In this document: piece after piece, positions 12,121-24,600 of the stretch
How positions within the stretch are numbered: position 1 is the stretch's first letter
Layout: each line of letters begins with the position of its first letter
Source: Glomus cerebriforme
Taxonomy: Eukaryota; Glomeromycota; Glomeromycetes; Glomerales; Glomeraceae
Length of the DNA: 64,000 nt
Assembly (NCBI GenBank): GCA_003550305.1
Contig: QKYT01000113.1
Coordinates: 122,988 to 186,987, forward strand
Direction: 5' to 3'
The notes under the pieces: generated by a model
The model's input: the letters and a program-made list of their open reading frames with translations, nothing else
Database searches by the model: none
Told to the model about the DNA's origin: nothing
Made by a program: the position numbers and the translations under genes

Positions 12121-12738
12121 TATTGAAATATTAATTGATAATCAAAATAATAAAAATAGCTGATTATTATAATTGTTATTGATTGCTAATAAATCAAACA
12201 ATCAAATTGAATAATTTTGAATTTTTGTCAAATCACATGACCAAATCAGATGAAAAGATTTTTAGGTCAAAGTTTTGATTTTGATTAGTGAATCAACCAA
12301 CCAATTCTAATCAATCATCAATTAATTACACTTAAAACTAAAGCATACAAATTCAAATCTACTAACATTGATTTTAAAATATTGAATGATAATAAATTGA
12401 TTTAGTTATATTTAATTTTGTAAGTTCATTTTTAAGAAATCTTAAGTTATATTAAAGGTAACAAAATATATATAAGGTTTTAAAAAAGAAATATATATGG
12501 TATCACAAATTGATAATTTTCCAGTGACAATAAATTAAAAGATTGTCAAGAAGAAGAATGTTTTCATGTCATATAAATGTTTTATTCTTATAGTTTAATT
12601 TAAAAAAATTTTATGTTAATAAATATTATATGTAGAGATGATTTTTTATAAAATTTCAAAGTTTGCACATTGAAATTTGACTTTATATAATAATGTCCAT
12701 AAAATATGAAAATGTTAAGAACGTTTTTTTATTGGATT

Positions 12739-13063
12739 TTGCTAAAGATTACCAGTAGTGATTTACCACTTAATTCCGGCCGAAAATTATAATTTTGGCC
12801 AGAGTACGTCACAAAAATTGTAATTTGGTTAATAAATACGTAAAAGAAATAAAATTTGGTTAGAAAAAATTTATTTAGAGCACAAAAAAATATACTTGTA
12901 AAATCAAATTTTGCATCTTTTTACAAAAAACTATTTGAACAACACCCTTTTTATCCTAATGATGGTGTTTATATTATGATTAGATCAATATTTCAGTCAA
13001 AAATTTTGAAATTTAAAAAAAAAATTTTTCGTGGTAATGATCACAACTAGCGATGTTTAGCAA
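12739..13063. mobile_element. MITE-like element, GGCCA family
   Basis: The left end is TTGCTAAAGATTACCAGTAG. The reverse complement of the right end is TTGCTAAACATCGCTAGTTG, and the match continues as GTGAT..TTACCAC, giving about 33 bp of imperfect TIR. The interior has ccggccgaaaatta and ttttggccagagta, as in the elements at 2105, 20389 and 48594. An open frame at 12856-13050 (plus) lies inside it and is discounted. Confidence 0.7.
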
Positions 13064-13259
13064 TTATTTATTTTTACAATACATAAGTTGATAGTAACAT
13101 TTATTTGACATAAACATTCAAATAAAAATACTATTTTATTTAGATAATTGTATACGAGAGAGAAAATAGGTAAAAACTAAAAATACCAAAAATACCATCC
13201 CTAAGATATAAGATATATTATTTACAGAGATAAGTAAGAAATATAAAATAAACTAATTA

Positions 13260-13712
13260 TTATTGAAATTGAATGGAAGTAGGTATAACTAAAATTTTAA
13301 AGCCGGGAATGTCAAGACTATAGATTAAGGAATTATTAATCAGATTAAGTGACATTGGAGAAGAAGTGGGTATAATTAAAATTTTGAAATTAGGAATATC
13401 CAAACTAGAGATTATAGAATTATTTGTTTGATGACCATCAGTATACTGCGGAGCATACGAAGGGGAGATTGTAGGGGTAGGACATAAAGGTTGCAAAGAT
13501 GAAGAGATATTTTCATTAGACATTGGATGTTGATCAGAGTAATTGGGAGGAGGTTGAAAAACATTATCATCAATCACGGAAAAGTTAGCATCTTCAACAT
13601 TATAATTAATATTTGAAGAAGAATGTTCCTGTTGAGTAGTAACATTTGATTGTTGAATATTGTTGGAATTACAGGAATAATTATTAATAAATCCAGTAGA
13701 ATGATGATCCAT
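13260..13712 (-). CDS. Hypothetical Ser/Asn/Pro-rich protein with a C-terminal duplicated motif
   Basis: This is a single-exon frame of 150 codons starting at an ATG with a good context. The first two thirds are rich in Asn, Ser, Gln and Pro (PPPNYSDQHP, PLCPTPTISPSYAPQYTD) and probably disordered. The last third holds two copies of a 20-25 residue unit (NSIISSLDIPNFKILIIPTS and NSLIYSLDIPGFKILVIPTS). There is no signal peptide or membrane segment. A TATA-like box (TATAAAA on the minus strand, 13791-13797) lies about 80 bp upstream. I do not recognise the family. Codon content and the upstream box make it a likely real gene, though expression evidence would be needed. Confidence 0.6.
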   Translation of the reverse strand: MDHHSTGFINNYSCNSNNIQQSNVTTQQEHSSSNINYNVEDANFSVIDDNVFQPPPNYSDQHPMSNENISSSLQPLCPTPTISPSYAPQYTDGHQTNNSIISSLDIPNFKILIIPTSSPMSLNLINNSLIYSLDIPGFKILVIPTSIQFQ

Positions 13713-13790
13713 AATTTTAAATTTGAAACGAATTTTGATTTTAAGTTTTAGTAGATTTGAATTCTTTTAGTGAAGAAAAATCCAAAGGTC

Positions 13791-13797
13791 TTTTATA
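13791..13797 (-). promoter_or_regulatory. TATA-like box of the 13712 gene
   Basis: TATAAAA on the minus strand, 79 bp upstream of the start codon at 13712. Confidence 0.45.
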
Positions 13798-13829
13798 GAA
13801 GAAAATGAAAAGACAAATAATATTAATAA

Positions 13830-15519
13830 TAGGGTTGTAACACAATTAATGATTCATCAGATACAGATATCAGAAAATTGTCATATATGAACATTGCTTA
13901 TCGAACGTGTTTACGTGTTTTTTTATCAATATATTTTTTTTTTGGAAAAATAAACTCGTGTTTGTTCATCAATTCTTTTTTTGAAAAATGAACTCATGGT
14001 TGTTTCAAACATTTATTTGTTAAATTTTTTTTTGTTAGTCAAGTCTAAAAACTGGTTTCTCATCTGAATTTTAATATCGGCGTAAGCTTAAGTATTTTTT
14101 AAACTATAAAAATATAATAATGAATGATTGTTCTCAGTTTAGTATAAGTTAAATTTGAGATATACTTTTGATATGAGAAATATATCTGGGGTATTGTAAC
14201 CTTACTTTCTAGTTTTTACTTGCTTGTAAACAAGTCATACGACATATTTAAAATATAATTAAAAAACCAATAATAAATCATCAACTTATCTTCTAAGAGT
14301 GTTTCTTTTTTGGTTAAATGAATCTGTTTTTTTTTGGTTAGAATTGAACAACAGGAAAGCAAATTCCCTTTGGAAACCAAGCACGTTCGTTTATCATTAT
14401 TTTTGGTTAAATTCCGAACGCACGTGACTTTGATCTGGTGAAAAAAATTCCCATCACTATGTTTATATAGTTAGAAGATTTATATTTCTGCAATCGACAC
14501 GAGATTTCAAAAATTTCAAGAACCACGAGTTTTATTCAATTCGATCTGATTTCGGTAACATTTGAAAGTTTGTTGGCAAAATGGGAAAACATATTTGGTA
14601 TTATTATTTATTTACTATTATTTATTATTATTTAAATCGATAAGCGAATATTACTTTATTAAGTTGTCATTTTTACTTTAAAGTTATATATACATATACT
14701 CTATATACATATATTTACATTTCAATGAACATTTTATTTACGGATTCGGGGAAATTCCGAATATAAATAGATTGCTGCTGCGCTTGATTCTTTTATTACA
14801 ATTTTGGGTTAGAGGTAATTGACATTGTATGTCATATATAATGAATGTATAACGTGGATCTGCCTCTTTAGGATTATACTGTATACAGAATATAGTATAC
14901 AAGATGTTTTTTTTTTGTATTTTATTTTAATCGATGTTGAAAATGTAAAGAATGTATTTAAACATTGTTTATATTCCAATCGAAATGTTTGTTTTGCGAT
15001 TAAAATTTTTTACATAATCTTTTTTCTTGATTTTCATATATTACATTATTATTATCTAACAAATATTTTTAAAAATCTTTAACCCTTCTTTGACTTAAGA
15101 AAAAAAAATAGATTCTTTTACTATTACGAATTTGGAATTAAAGGAAAATAAAATTATATGGATTTTTAAATTTATCAAACTAAGCCCTAAATCATATAAA
15201 TAAAATATGATTAATTTATTATTGATTTATTTTAAAGTTAATGATTAATACACAAGTTTTCAATAGGGAACTACTTTGTATACTTTTTTTCAAATTTTTC
15301 ATAAGAAAAAAACTGAAAAAGTACGCCACGCTAAATTAAGAACATAAGAGATTGACCTATCATTATGGTGTCATTTGATCAATTACGTAATCAATATAGA
15401 TTATAAATATCACTCGCCTTCACTTTCTTAAAATATAAGTGTTCTTTGAATTTGTCTTTTTTTTTTTTTATTTTTTTGAAATTCCTATATAAAAGAATTT
15501 TCTTTTTGAAAAAAAAAAA
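13830..15519. other. Intergenic region upstream of the Ser/Pro-rich gene
   Basis: No convincing gene. The phrase 'tttttggttaaa' recurs near 14310, 14330 and 14400, and 'aaactcgtgtttgttc / gaactcatggttgtttc' is repeated near 13950-14005. Around 14580 an ATG is followed by five codons and a possible GTATTA donor, but no matching downstream exon could be found. A TATA-like tatatagttag lies near 14465. The open frame 14819-15082 is Phe/Ile/Tyr-rich and looks like chance. Confidence 0.4.
15486..15494 (+). promoter_or_regulatory. TATA-like box of the 15520 gene
   Basis: TATATAAAA ends only 25 bp before the start codon, so the 5' leader must be very short. Confidence 0.5.
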
Positions 15520-16631
15520 ATGTTTCATCAATTTGTTACTCCTGTGACAACCAAATTATCTTTCACAAATTCTGACCCTCAAAAGTCAGATAGTCCTATA
15601 TCTACAATTTCCTTTTATTCTAATACTCCAACTTTTGAAAATGTTCCTTGTAGTACGCTCCCTATTTCTGATTCTTTGGATGATAATCTTTTAAAACCGT
15701 CAATATATTTTGATTATCCAACTTCTCCTGATTCATATGTTGAAAGAACTTTTGATCATAATCAGGATACTTATCACTTGAATGATATTTCTGTTCCTAC
15801 TTGTTCTTCAGAACATATTTCAACTACATATAATTATTCTCAAGATTTTTCACCTAATTCTCCTGAATATTGTCCCAAGTCTCCTGTTTATGTAACAAAA
15901 CCTCATGATGTTTCTCAAAAATTTTCAATTGATTCCCCGGTATATTATCCTTCATCTCCTACAACTCCTACAAATTTTTCAAAACTTCATAATTATTCAA
16001 TTAATTCTTCTCAATATTGTCAAATAACTCCTGTTTATCTAACAAAAGATCTTGATACTTCTAATGAAGTTATAAATAATTCTTCAGATTTTTATACTTT
16101 ATCTCCTATAAGTATTTCAACGGTATATGAATCAAAGAGATCAACTTTATCAGAAAAAAAAAGAAATTCTATAGAGGTTAATTAAGATTATTTTGATTTT
16201 GATTTTATTTAATTTATTTTTATTGATATACATAGATTTATAATTTATTATTATTATTTATTATTATTATTATTTAGCAAAGTACTTTGATCGGAAAGAT
16301 AAAACTTAATAAATTTTATAATGATGAAGAACTGGAAGATAAGGAGAATAATAGTCTTGAAGATTCTTTCAATTTAAATAGTGAATCAATAGATATAGAT
16401 GAGAGTATTTCTGATTTTATACAATCAGATTCGGATGCTACAATTGATGAAAATCAAACTATGACTTCACATTCATTAAATGAGTCATCATCAACGCGTG
16501 GAAGAATTAGAAGATCTACTAGACTTGCTGCTAAACCACCCTTAAACGTAAGTATTTAATAATTATTTATCACTTAATTTTTTAATTATTATTTATTTAT
16601 TTATTTATTTTTTATTTAGTATCGTGTCTAG
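15520..16631 (+). CDS. Hypothetical three-exon protein: Ser/Pro repeats plus basic RRSTRLAAKP tail
   Basis: Exons are 15520-16176, 16278-16547 and 16620-16631, giving 312 residues. The joins are GAG|GTTAAT..TTTAG|CAA and AAC|GTAAGT..TTTAG|TAT; both keep phase 0, and the last exon encodes only Tyr-Arg-Val and the stop. Residues 100-205 contain four diverged repeats of about 26 residues built on the pattern Y.QDFSPNSPEYCPKSPVY, rich in Ser-Pro/Thr-Pro sites and probably disordered. Exon 2 is acidic (EELEDKENNSLED) and ends in a basic patch RGRIRRSTRLAAKPPLN, which could bind nucleic acid or act as a nuclear signal (inference). A TATA box lies 26 bp upstream. I do not recognise the protein. The first donor, GTTAAT, is non-consensus, but the alternative is a stop two codons later and loss of the acidic exon. 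Confidence 0.65.
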
Positions 16632-16954
16632 AATTTTTTTTTGTTACTTTTTTGTTTCGATTTATTTTTAATTTTTTCTATTGACAATAAAGTATTCTAC
16701 ATAGAAGTTTTTGTTTTTTTTTTTAAATGATGGAAAAGTTGATAAATTTTAAGATCTTAAACTAGTTGGATTTATTTTATTCAAATCAAGAATATTTTTT
16801 TCATAAAATACATGAGTAAAACGTATTATACAACATATATTCCAAGACATATATATACTTTTCAAAAAAAAATTGATCACAATTCATTATTTTTTTTCCA
16901 ATCACATAATAATAAAATAATAACAAAATTTCCTAATTATAATCATATACACAT

Positions 16955-18437
16955 TTAATCAAAGATTGGAAAAATAGAATAAAGACCAGGGTCATTAAAT
17001 CTTAAATTAGTATTTAAAGAAGAAATTTTATGCAATTCTTCTTGAGTTAATTCAAACCCAGATAAATCTCTATTTTGTGCAAGACGTTCAGGTTTTAAAG
17101 ATTTTGGTATGATAGCAATTTGACGTTGTATACTCCATTTAAGTACAATCTATTGAAAAAAAGAAGGAATAAAAATAATTTAAATATATATATACATATA
17201 TATTTCGATTTAACAAACATGATTTAATAATATTATTATTACCTGAGCAGGACTTTTACCATATTTGTTAGCAAGTTCTTTAATGACAGGTTGATCGAAA
17301 AGAATTGGAGCACTGTCAGCATGAGGAAAGACACCCTTATAACTTAAATTACCAAAATTAGAATAACCCGTAACAGCTATTCCTTGAGATTTAACATAAT
17401 TTATGAGTCTTTCTTGAGTTAAATAAGGACTATGTTCTATTTGTAAAACTGATGGCTTAATTCTCGCAAATTTAAGAAGTTCAAGAATTAATGCTCCACA
17501 AAAATTAGATACTCCAATATTCTAAAAAAAATATATAAAAATATATAAAACAAAAAAAATGAATATAAAATAAAATAATAAAATACGATTTTTATCAATC
17601 AAAAAAAACCATGTTCTTTTTTTTTTTTTTTTTTACCTTAACTAAACCAGCATCAACCAATTCTTCCATAGCTTGCCAAGTTTCTTGAATTGTAATATTT
17701 TCCGGGATTGTTTCTTTTTTCTCCACATCATCAAACCATTCAGCAGGTTGTCTTACATCCGGATCAACATATTTCAAAGAGATTGGAAAATGAATCAAGT
17801 ACAAGTCCAAATGATCAAGTTGAAGGTCTCTTAGAGAACGTTCACAGGCTTCACGAACATGTTTACGTGCGTGATTCGTATTCCAAAGCTGTGAAAAGTT
17901 TAAATGAGAGTTTAACAGATGATTACAATGAATCTTTATAAAAGAAATATCGAAATTTAGACAAAATCAAAAATTTTATTTACTTTTGATGTAACGAAAA
18001 TATCCTATAGAAATAAATAAATCAACAATATTAGAAACAATCTTGATTTAAAGGAACGAATTTAGGAATTTGATATTTTGATATTTTTACCTCACGTTTT
18101 ACAATTCCAGTATCAAATGCTTTTTTAAGCCCTAGACCAATTTCTTTTTCATTTCCATAATCAGATGCAGCATCCTATTGTTTTTTTTTTACAAAAAAAT
18201 AAATTTTTATAACGAAATTTATAACGAAATTTATATAAAAAAAATCCAAATTAAAATAATTCATCAAAAGAAAAAAAATTTTTTTTTGATAATAATTACC
18301 ACTAAACGATATCCAATTTTTAAACTTTCAATAACTAAGTTTGTTGCTTTATCTCTTGGTACTTGCCACATACCAACACCAATTAATGGCATAAGTTGAC
18401 CGGTTGGATTTAATTTAATTGTAGGATTTTCACTCAT
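16955..18437 (-). CDS. Aldo-keto reductase, D-xylose-reductase type
   Basis: Six exons: 18300-18437, 18091-18174, 17984-18004, 17637-17888, 17243-17521 and 16955-17149, all in phase 0, giving 322 residues, the usual size for the family. Features in order: catalytic Asp and Tyr in DAASDYGNE (the DxAxxYGNE motif), VTSKLW with the catalytic Lys, YLIHFPISLKYVD with the active-site His, GVSNF, and the NADPH site IPKSLKPERLAQN near the C terminus. The HFP and the following segment resemble fungal xylose reductases (AKR2B), which reduce aldoses such as xylose to sugar alcohols with NAD(P)H in the cytosol. The exact substrate is inference. The third exon is only 21 nt (Asp-Ile-Phe-Val-Thr-Ser-Lys), yet it carries the catalytic Lys. 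A TATA-like box lies at 18501-18506 on the minus strand. Confidence 0.93.
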
Positions 18438-18500
18438 TTTTGTTTTTTTTTTTGTTGCTTTGGTAAAAGGTTGTAGGATTTATTGAGGTTATCGAGAGAA

Positions 18501-18506
18501 TTTATA
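18501..18506 (-). promoter_or_regulatory. TATA-like box of the aldo-keto reductase gene
   Basis: TATAAA on the minus strand, 64 bp upstream of the start codon at 18437. Confidence 0.4.
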
Positions 18507-18920
18507 GTTTATTTTTGCTTTGATTATCTTGTACTAGTTTAGTATTATTAAAAAATTTTTTTTAATTATGTAATCTTTACCCAGATTCACATGACATGAT
18601 ATACGTGGTAAATCATTTCTTGGCATTTATGGATCTTTTCGCTAATTAAAAAACTTTTCATATGTTAATGTGATTTTCAAAAAAAAACTATTGTATGATG
18701 TATTACATTTTTAAGTTCTTAAATAACAATGTTTTAATGACGATAATTTAATACATACTGGGCTAAAATCGTCAATTAAAATTTTCCCAATATATTTAGT
18801 ATACCATAATTGGATATTTTTCCCGATCATGCCAACAAAAATGCACTAAAAATGAAGTGATTTTTTATAAAATATTTTTTTGTGTAGAATTAATTTTGTC
18901 ATTTTTAAATCACTTTTATT

Positions 18921-19020
18921 TAAATTTAACGTAGATGATCTAACAATTTCTTCAAAACATCGATTACAGTATATTAAATTTAACGTAGATGATCTAACAA
19001 TAACATCGATTACAGTATAT
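18921..19020 (+). repeat. Two-copy direct repeat (54 and 46 bp)
   Basis: The phrase TAAATTTAACGTAGATGATC, then TAACAA and acatcgattacagtatat, occurs at 18921-18974 and again at 18975-19020. The second copy lacks eight bases in the middle. It lies in non-coding DNA and inflates the open frames seen on both strands here. Confidence 0.8.
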
Positions 19021-19139
19021 TATCTGTTTGATGCACGTCTAAAATGTGTGACAATAGGACCGTCATCAAATGTTCTGACTGTAATTCCCAATTTTTTTTT
19101 TTTTTTGAAACTATTGAATATTTACTCATAATTACTGAC

Positions 19140-19815
19140 AAAGATATTTTTTTGTCTTTAGCTTCACTTTTTTCAAAGTTTATAATATTATAAAGAAATA
19201 CTTCCATTTCACCCATTTCAAAAAATAAAGAAAAGAAAGTTTTTTTTTTAAAAAAAAAACATATTATTAATTTGGTTTATTAATAGTCACAGTCAAGATA
19301 ATTAGTGATATTTTGGCATAACCTGTTACATATTTGTTTGGCAAAATTTATCTTCTTGATCCTATACAACTAACTTAACAATTATGCAATAAATATTCAT
19401 AATACAAAAATACCAATACAATTATATGTTATATACAAATCAAGCTAATAAAATTATTTGTTAATATAATAAACAAATTAGCCAATAAAACTAATATTTT
19501 TTCAATTATATAACTTGATTTTAACAAAAAAAAAAAAATTCATTATAATATCTTTTAGTTAATTATAGGATTTTTTATTGCATTTACTTTAAACTTTACT
19601 TATATTTATTCTATTTTTATATAAATAATTTCCATCCTATGAAGGATTCAAATTCATTATATAAACTTACTCATTTTTTACAACTATTCATAATCAAATA
19701 ATATGAGATATTGAAATATATAGAGATTATAAAACAGAATATACCATCCTTATCATAAAATATGATAAAACCCTAATTTTTATATTTATATGACTTTTTA
19801 CATACTGAAAAGATG
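19140..19815. other. AT-rich intergenic DNA
   Basis: No supported gene. Only A/T-rich sequence with a short local repeat (aaacaaattagccaataaaa-like phrases near 19440-19500). Confidence 0.5.
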
Positions 19816-19819
19816 ATCC

Positions 19820-19869
19820 AGTCACATGTGACTTCATAATATAATTATATTATAAAGTCACATGTGACT
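19820..19869. repeat. Near-perfect 50-bp palindrome
   Basis: AGTCACATGTGACTTCATAA at the start mirrors TTATAAAGTCACATGTGACT at the end. The centre ATAATTAT is self-complementary and only one base pair of the 25-bp arm mismatches. CACATGTG is itself palindromic, so the site presents two identical 14-bp palindromes. Confidence 0.9.
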
Positions 19870-20200
19870 TAGATTAGATTATGAAGGTAACTTCATAGTC
19901 TGCCAGTATCTTCATAATATAATGGTGAGTTTATAGTCTGTTGGTAACTTCATAATATAAAAGTAACTTTATAATATAATGGTGATATTATAATCTAATT
20001 ACATGATCTGGTGATAACTTCATAACCTACTATTCATATTCTGATAGTGACTTCATAATCTACTTATGGGTAGCTACTTTGCATTTATAGCATTGTTTAA
20101 CTGTTTCCTGTATAATATGGTAGTAACTTCATAGTCTAAAGATGACTGGTAGTGTTTTAATTTAATAGTGATGTCATAATCTAATAATAACTGCTTTCTT
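19840..20200. repeat. Interspersed short repeat (GTAACTTCATAATMTAATGG)
   Basis: At least ten variants of (G)TAACTTCATAATCTAATG occur between 19840 and 20200, spaced irregularly at 15-45 bp. A further copy (ggtgacttcataacctac) sits near 31084, outside this block, so the motif belongs to a dispersed repeat. No coding frame. Confidence 0.6.
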
Positions 20201-20388
20201 CTTATTCCTAATTCATTTACATAATAAAATCTATATTGCTGATTCTGGCTTTCCAGTCTTCTTTGAATATCTGGTTCTATAATGAGGATGCTGGCCCTTT
20301 ATACTAGTTTGGATACTAGTTCTATATTAAGAATTCATGCTTATTTGGTTGCCTTTCTAAATGCTAAAATGTGGTAAAAAAATCACAT

Positions 20389-20670
20389 CAGGTGGCACAG
20401 TAAATTTGCGTTTAATTTCGACTGACACTATGCCATAATTTTAGCTGATCTTTAGGACATGTGATTTGAGGATCCAACTTGGCACCATGATAGCGATCTG
20501 GCAGTATCTGGAACTCTCCTAGAACTATCATAAAACTAGCAGGAAACTAAGTATTTCTATTAGTTCGCCAGTTTCAGGCCAGCTTGGGTGTCGAATTATT
20601 ATATTCAAAATTCTGGCCAAAAATATGGAATAGTGTTGGCCAAAATTAAACGAAATTTTACTGCACCTTA
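20389..20670. mobile_element. MITE-like element, GGCCA family, with about 45-bp TIRs
   Basis: The left end (AGGTGGCACAGTAAATTTGC then GTTTAATTTCGACTGACAC) matches the reverse complement of the right end (AAGGTGCAGTAAAATTTCG then TTTAATTTTGGCCAACACT) over about 45 bp with scattered changes. The interior has two ctggccaaaa/ttggccaaaatta motifs as in the elements at 2105, 12739 and 48594. No coding capacity; the frame at 20528-20713 overlaps its right end and is discounted. Confidence 0.7.
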
Positions 20671-20679
20671 TTGCGTTAA

Positions 20680-21590
20680 TCATATGATTCAGTTCTTCAC
20701 CAGTTTCGGGCACTTTCTCGTCACTTTCTCATAACTTTCTCATTACTTTCAAGGGTCAGTTAGTTAAAGGATTAAAAATTCTATTTAACAAAAAAAAAAA
20801 GAAAAATTAGGATTCTGATAGGCATTACTATAGCCAGCCCATTTGTTTGCCAGAAATGCATACTTTGCAACCAAAGCAACTATTATCCATTTGTTGCTGG
20901 TACATGTATGCTAATTTCACGTCCAAAGTTAGAGGTGCGATAGGCATTATTATGGCCAGTCTTTTTGATTAATAGAAAGTATACCCTTTTGCAACCTAAC
21001 TATTGCCTATTAGTTATCAGGTATGAGTATCCCAATATTTGAAATATTAAAGCGCATTTATATTGTATTTCTATCATATTTTCAGGCATATTAGAATGCA
21101 AAATAGGGCAGAACTAGAATGCAAAATAAGACAGATTTTATATGTGCCATTTGCAATTCTATTTTAGGAAAAAATTAGAAAATTTACTGGATCACTTCCT
21201 AGGGCAGAGTTTGTTATATGAGAAAGTGTTCTTTTTTTGTTTTAATGTATTCCTGTATTAACTGCCTTAGGTATCCTAGGTGTTCTAGTAAAAATAAAGT
21301 TATATAAAAAAAATTATTTTTTCTCTATGCTATCTTTTCAGAAAACTTGTTAATAATGTTAACGGATTTAGAAAAATAAAAAAAAGTATAGAAGTTCAAT
21401 TTTTTCTAGGTCACCTAAGTCATCTAGATCAGATCATTTAAGAAAATATTCTAGCGATCTAATAAAGTTAATTTGCTATTTTGCTTCTGTCTCAGAAAGT
21501 CAAAATTTTCCTAGGTCACCTGGGACAGATTTTTTTAGGGTAGATTTTTTCTGAGGCATCTAGCTTCTTCCTATAATAATATATTTTTGA
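20680..21590. other. Intergenic region with a two-copy diverged phrase
   Basis: No supported gene. A block near 20811-20905 ('gcattactatagccagccc...gcaactattatccat') is repeated in diverged form near 20940-21035 ('gcattattatggccagtc...gcaacctaactattgcc'), so this is an old duplicated repeat. Near 21400-21560 'ttttctaggtcacctaggt' recurs three times. Confidence 0.5.
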
Positions 21591-21639
21591 ATGATACTTA
21601 TCTACATGTAAATTACACATTTCATACAATGACACAGTG

Positions 21640-24600
21640 GGTTTTTCACACTGCGTGCAAGGGTTTCGCTGGCACCTTTTCCAATGGATTTAATGGATTT
21701 TACATCCTTCTTGCTGATTACAAACCCTCCCACACATGTTTCCTTCGTTGAAAAGATATTGGCAGATAAATTCATCTCTTATTGGGTATTTCTTAAATTT
21801 CTATAATTATTTTTCATTTAAACCTTTTTTTCAGGACAATATACCCCGAGTATAAATTATTGTGTAGCATTCAAAAATTTCACTATATCACAATCTGAGC
21901 TTTCAGACTTCTTCAACATGCTTCCCTTCTATTGTGGGTTTAAAGTCTCTGATATAGGTGCTTGCTTTTATAAAATTTGTAATGATAGTGTTAGACCAAG
22001 AAATTTTCTAGGTGCAGACAATAAGAATGGAATAGAAGCCATACTCACAGATCATGAAGGCCATTTTCTACACAAATTTATTAATGGTGATGAACTACTT
22101 CATCCTATTATAGATTTTGATTTACCAGTAGAAATATTAAATGCTATCACTCCCAAGCTTTCAAACAAATAGGCAAAAAATTTACTTTGTTGTGCCTTTA
22201 GAGATACTTGTCTAAAAATATTCCCAAAATGGGATAAAAAACCTATGACTATTGCCAAAAGTAGTGATGCAAAAAAAATATCTCTCCATATCTCAACTTT
22301 CGGCATAAGACTCCTAAATGTTGCTTAGGTCATGATGTTCACTAAGCTTGTCTGTAAGAAACTTCCAGAAGGGTTACAAGGAAAAGATATTATTGATAAT
22401 ATTGCAAATAAATGATTATTTTTCTTGCAGATAGTTGGACATCCAAATTTATTGAAGAAATCGAAGAACACATTCATGTGAAAAAAGCTATCAATCCAAA
22501 AGATGGGACTATCTTTGACTTTATGATTCGCCCGCCTAATGATGAATCAAAAGTCATAAAAAGTTCTCTCTTAGCCGTTCCAGAGCTGAAAGTCAAAAGA
22601 TGTAATGATATAAATAGTGAAATCACTGAAGTTGAATTTGAACTAGTAGAGAAATTGCTCAAAGAGACTAGCATTGAAGAATTTAACCTCTTATTTCCAT
22701 TAGAACAATCTCCTGATGTCTTTTCTCTTAAACGTATAGCCCTATCATATTGTTCATTATGTGACTAAGAGCATACTAATGAAAATGCATATATTATATG
22801 AAATAAAAAATTATATAGTTTTCATTGCTATCATGCAGACCAGAAAAAGCCACCAGGAATAAGAAAGCCTTCAATAAAGTTTGCTCTTAGTGAGACAGCT
22901 TTAAGCTGAGAAAAAAACCTTCTAGCTTCAGTAAAATTAGAACAATCAAGAATTTCAAATCTGAATGACCATTTTGTGTGGTGGAATTTAATACGTATGT
23001 GTACTTCAGGTAAGAAATTTTCCTGCAATGAAGTTTATGAAGCTATCCAGGCAACAGTTACCCATATTCCAAAGAATAAACCAATATGGTTACTAAAACA
23101 TAAAGATTCAAAAAATAGGCTTTATTTTGGTATGGGATCTGAGTTAAAGATTGCCAAGTTTGAAATTAAAATAATCAAATATAGGGTAAAAGTGTAAAAC
23201 AGTAAAGTTAAAATCATTAATAGACCAGGCAGTTATTAAAGGTCTAATCATTTATGAAGATTATGACTTCCTCCTATACCCTATAAGCGTTCCTCAACCA
23301 GATTTAGATTTTTTTAACCTTTTTCTAGGATTTTTGGCTAAGCCGGTGACAGAAGTTAATAAAGAAATTATGAATCTGATTCTCTGATATATATTAAATG
23401 TAATTTGTGATGAAAATAAAGAGCTTAATGAGTATATCTGGAACTGGTAGGCATACTTGGTACAAAAACCAGAACAGAAGCCTCGAATAATCTTAGTACT
23501 AAAATCCACTTTACAACAGTGCAGGAAAAATATTATCACTGATTTTATTGGTGATAAAGTCTTGGAACAACATCTTCATTTTGCAACATCAGATTTAGAA
23601 AAAATTTTTGAGCGCTTTAATAGTGCTATTCAAGCTCGAAAGCTTATTGTTATGAATGAGACTGGGATGTTTAATGGGGAATGGCATAAATTTAACGGAC
23701 ATCTCAAATCTCTTATAACAGAAGAAAAGGTGACTATAGAATATAAAGGTCTTGAAACTAAGAGATTAAAAGATTTTGCCAGATATATGGTTACAAGCAA
23801 TCAGGATGCTCCATTCAAAATAGATATAGGAAATTTTCGTATAGTCTGTTTTGAAGTCTCGCACGCTGTAGGGGCAATATACCATATTTTGACTGGCTAG
23901 AAGAAATTTTAGACCATCCTAATGCACTAGGAGCAGTTATAACATATCTTCTTAGCCAAGATTTATCAAATTAGAATCCTGGAAAAATTTCTGCAACTAA
24001 AATGAAGGTAGATATAATGTATGATTAACTTTCTAATCCTATTCAGTTTATAATAAATCATATTTCCTTATGACCTGCGAAAAAAATTGATAGGCCATAC
24101 CATACAAATTTATATTAAGAATACCTTGCCTGGTATGAAAATAATGGAAAAAAACTATTTACCAATTCTATTCTTAGATAAAAATTTTTGCTTATTGGTA
24201 TTTATAGAGTACATTTACAAAATGGTGGAAAAAGAGATTATTATTATATTCTTGATTGCTCCAAAATCATAGCCAAGTTTCGTGAATCTGGTCTAGGTGA
24301 TATTGAGGAGTTTTCTGATACATCTCAAGCAGACTTACCAGCAAACGAGACCGCAGACATACCCATATTCAATTTGCCAGAAAACACTTCCTTAAAAATA
24401 GTCTCATCTCAACCAAAAAAGAATGCATTCTTTTCTAGTAATAAGAAAGCAGATAATGATCCAAACTCTTTTTGATTTGTGACAGAACAAGCTGAAGCTC
24501 CAATCACCTCCACATCTGGGATATTCAAGATTTCTAAGACTTCTGAATTATCTGAGCCACTAATCGATAAGCCTGAAACCAGTAAGTCTCCCAAATCTAT

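Noticed and set aside
12856..13050. Plus-strand 64-codon frame.
   Set aside because: Lies wholly inside a MITE and has no domain.
14581..14640. A gene starting MGKHIW with a GTATTA donor.
   Set aside because: No downstream exon in phase could be found.
17708..17941. Plus-strand 77-codon frame.
   Set aside because: Antisense to exon 4 of the aldo-keto reductase.
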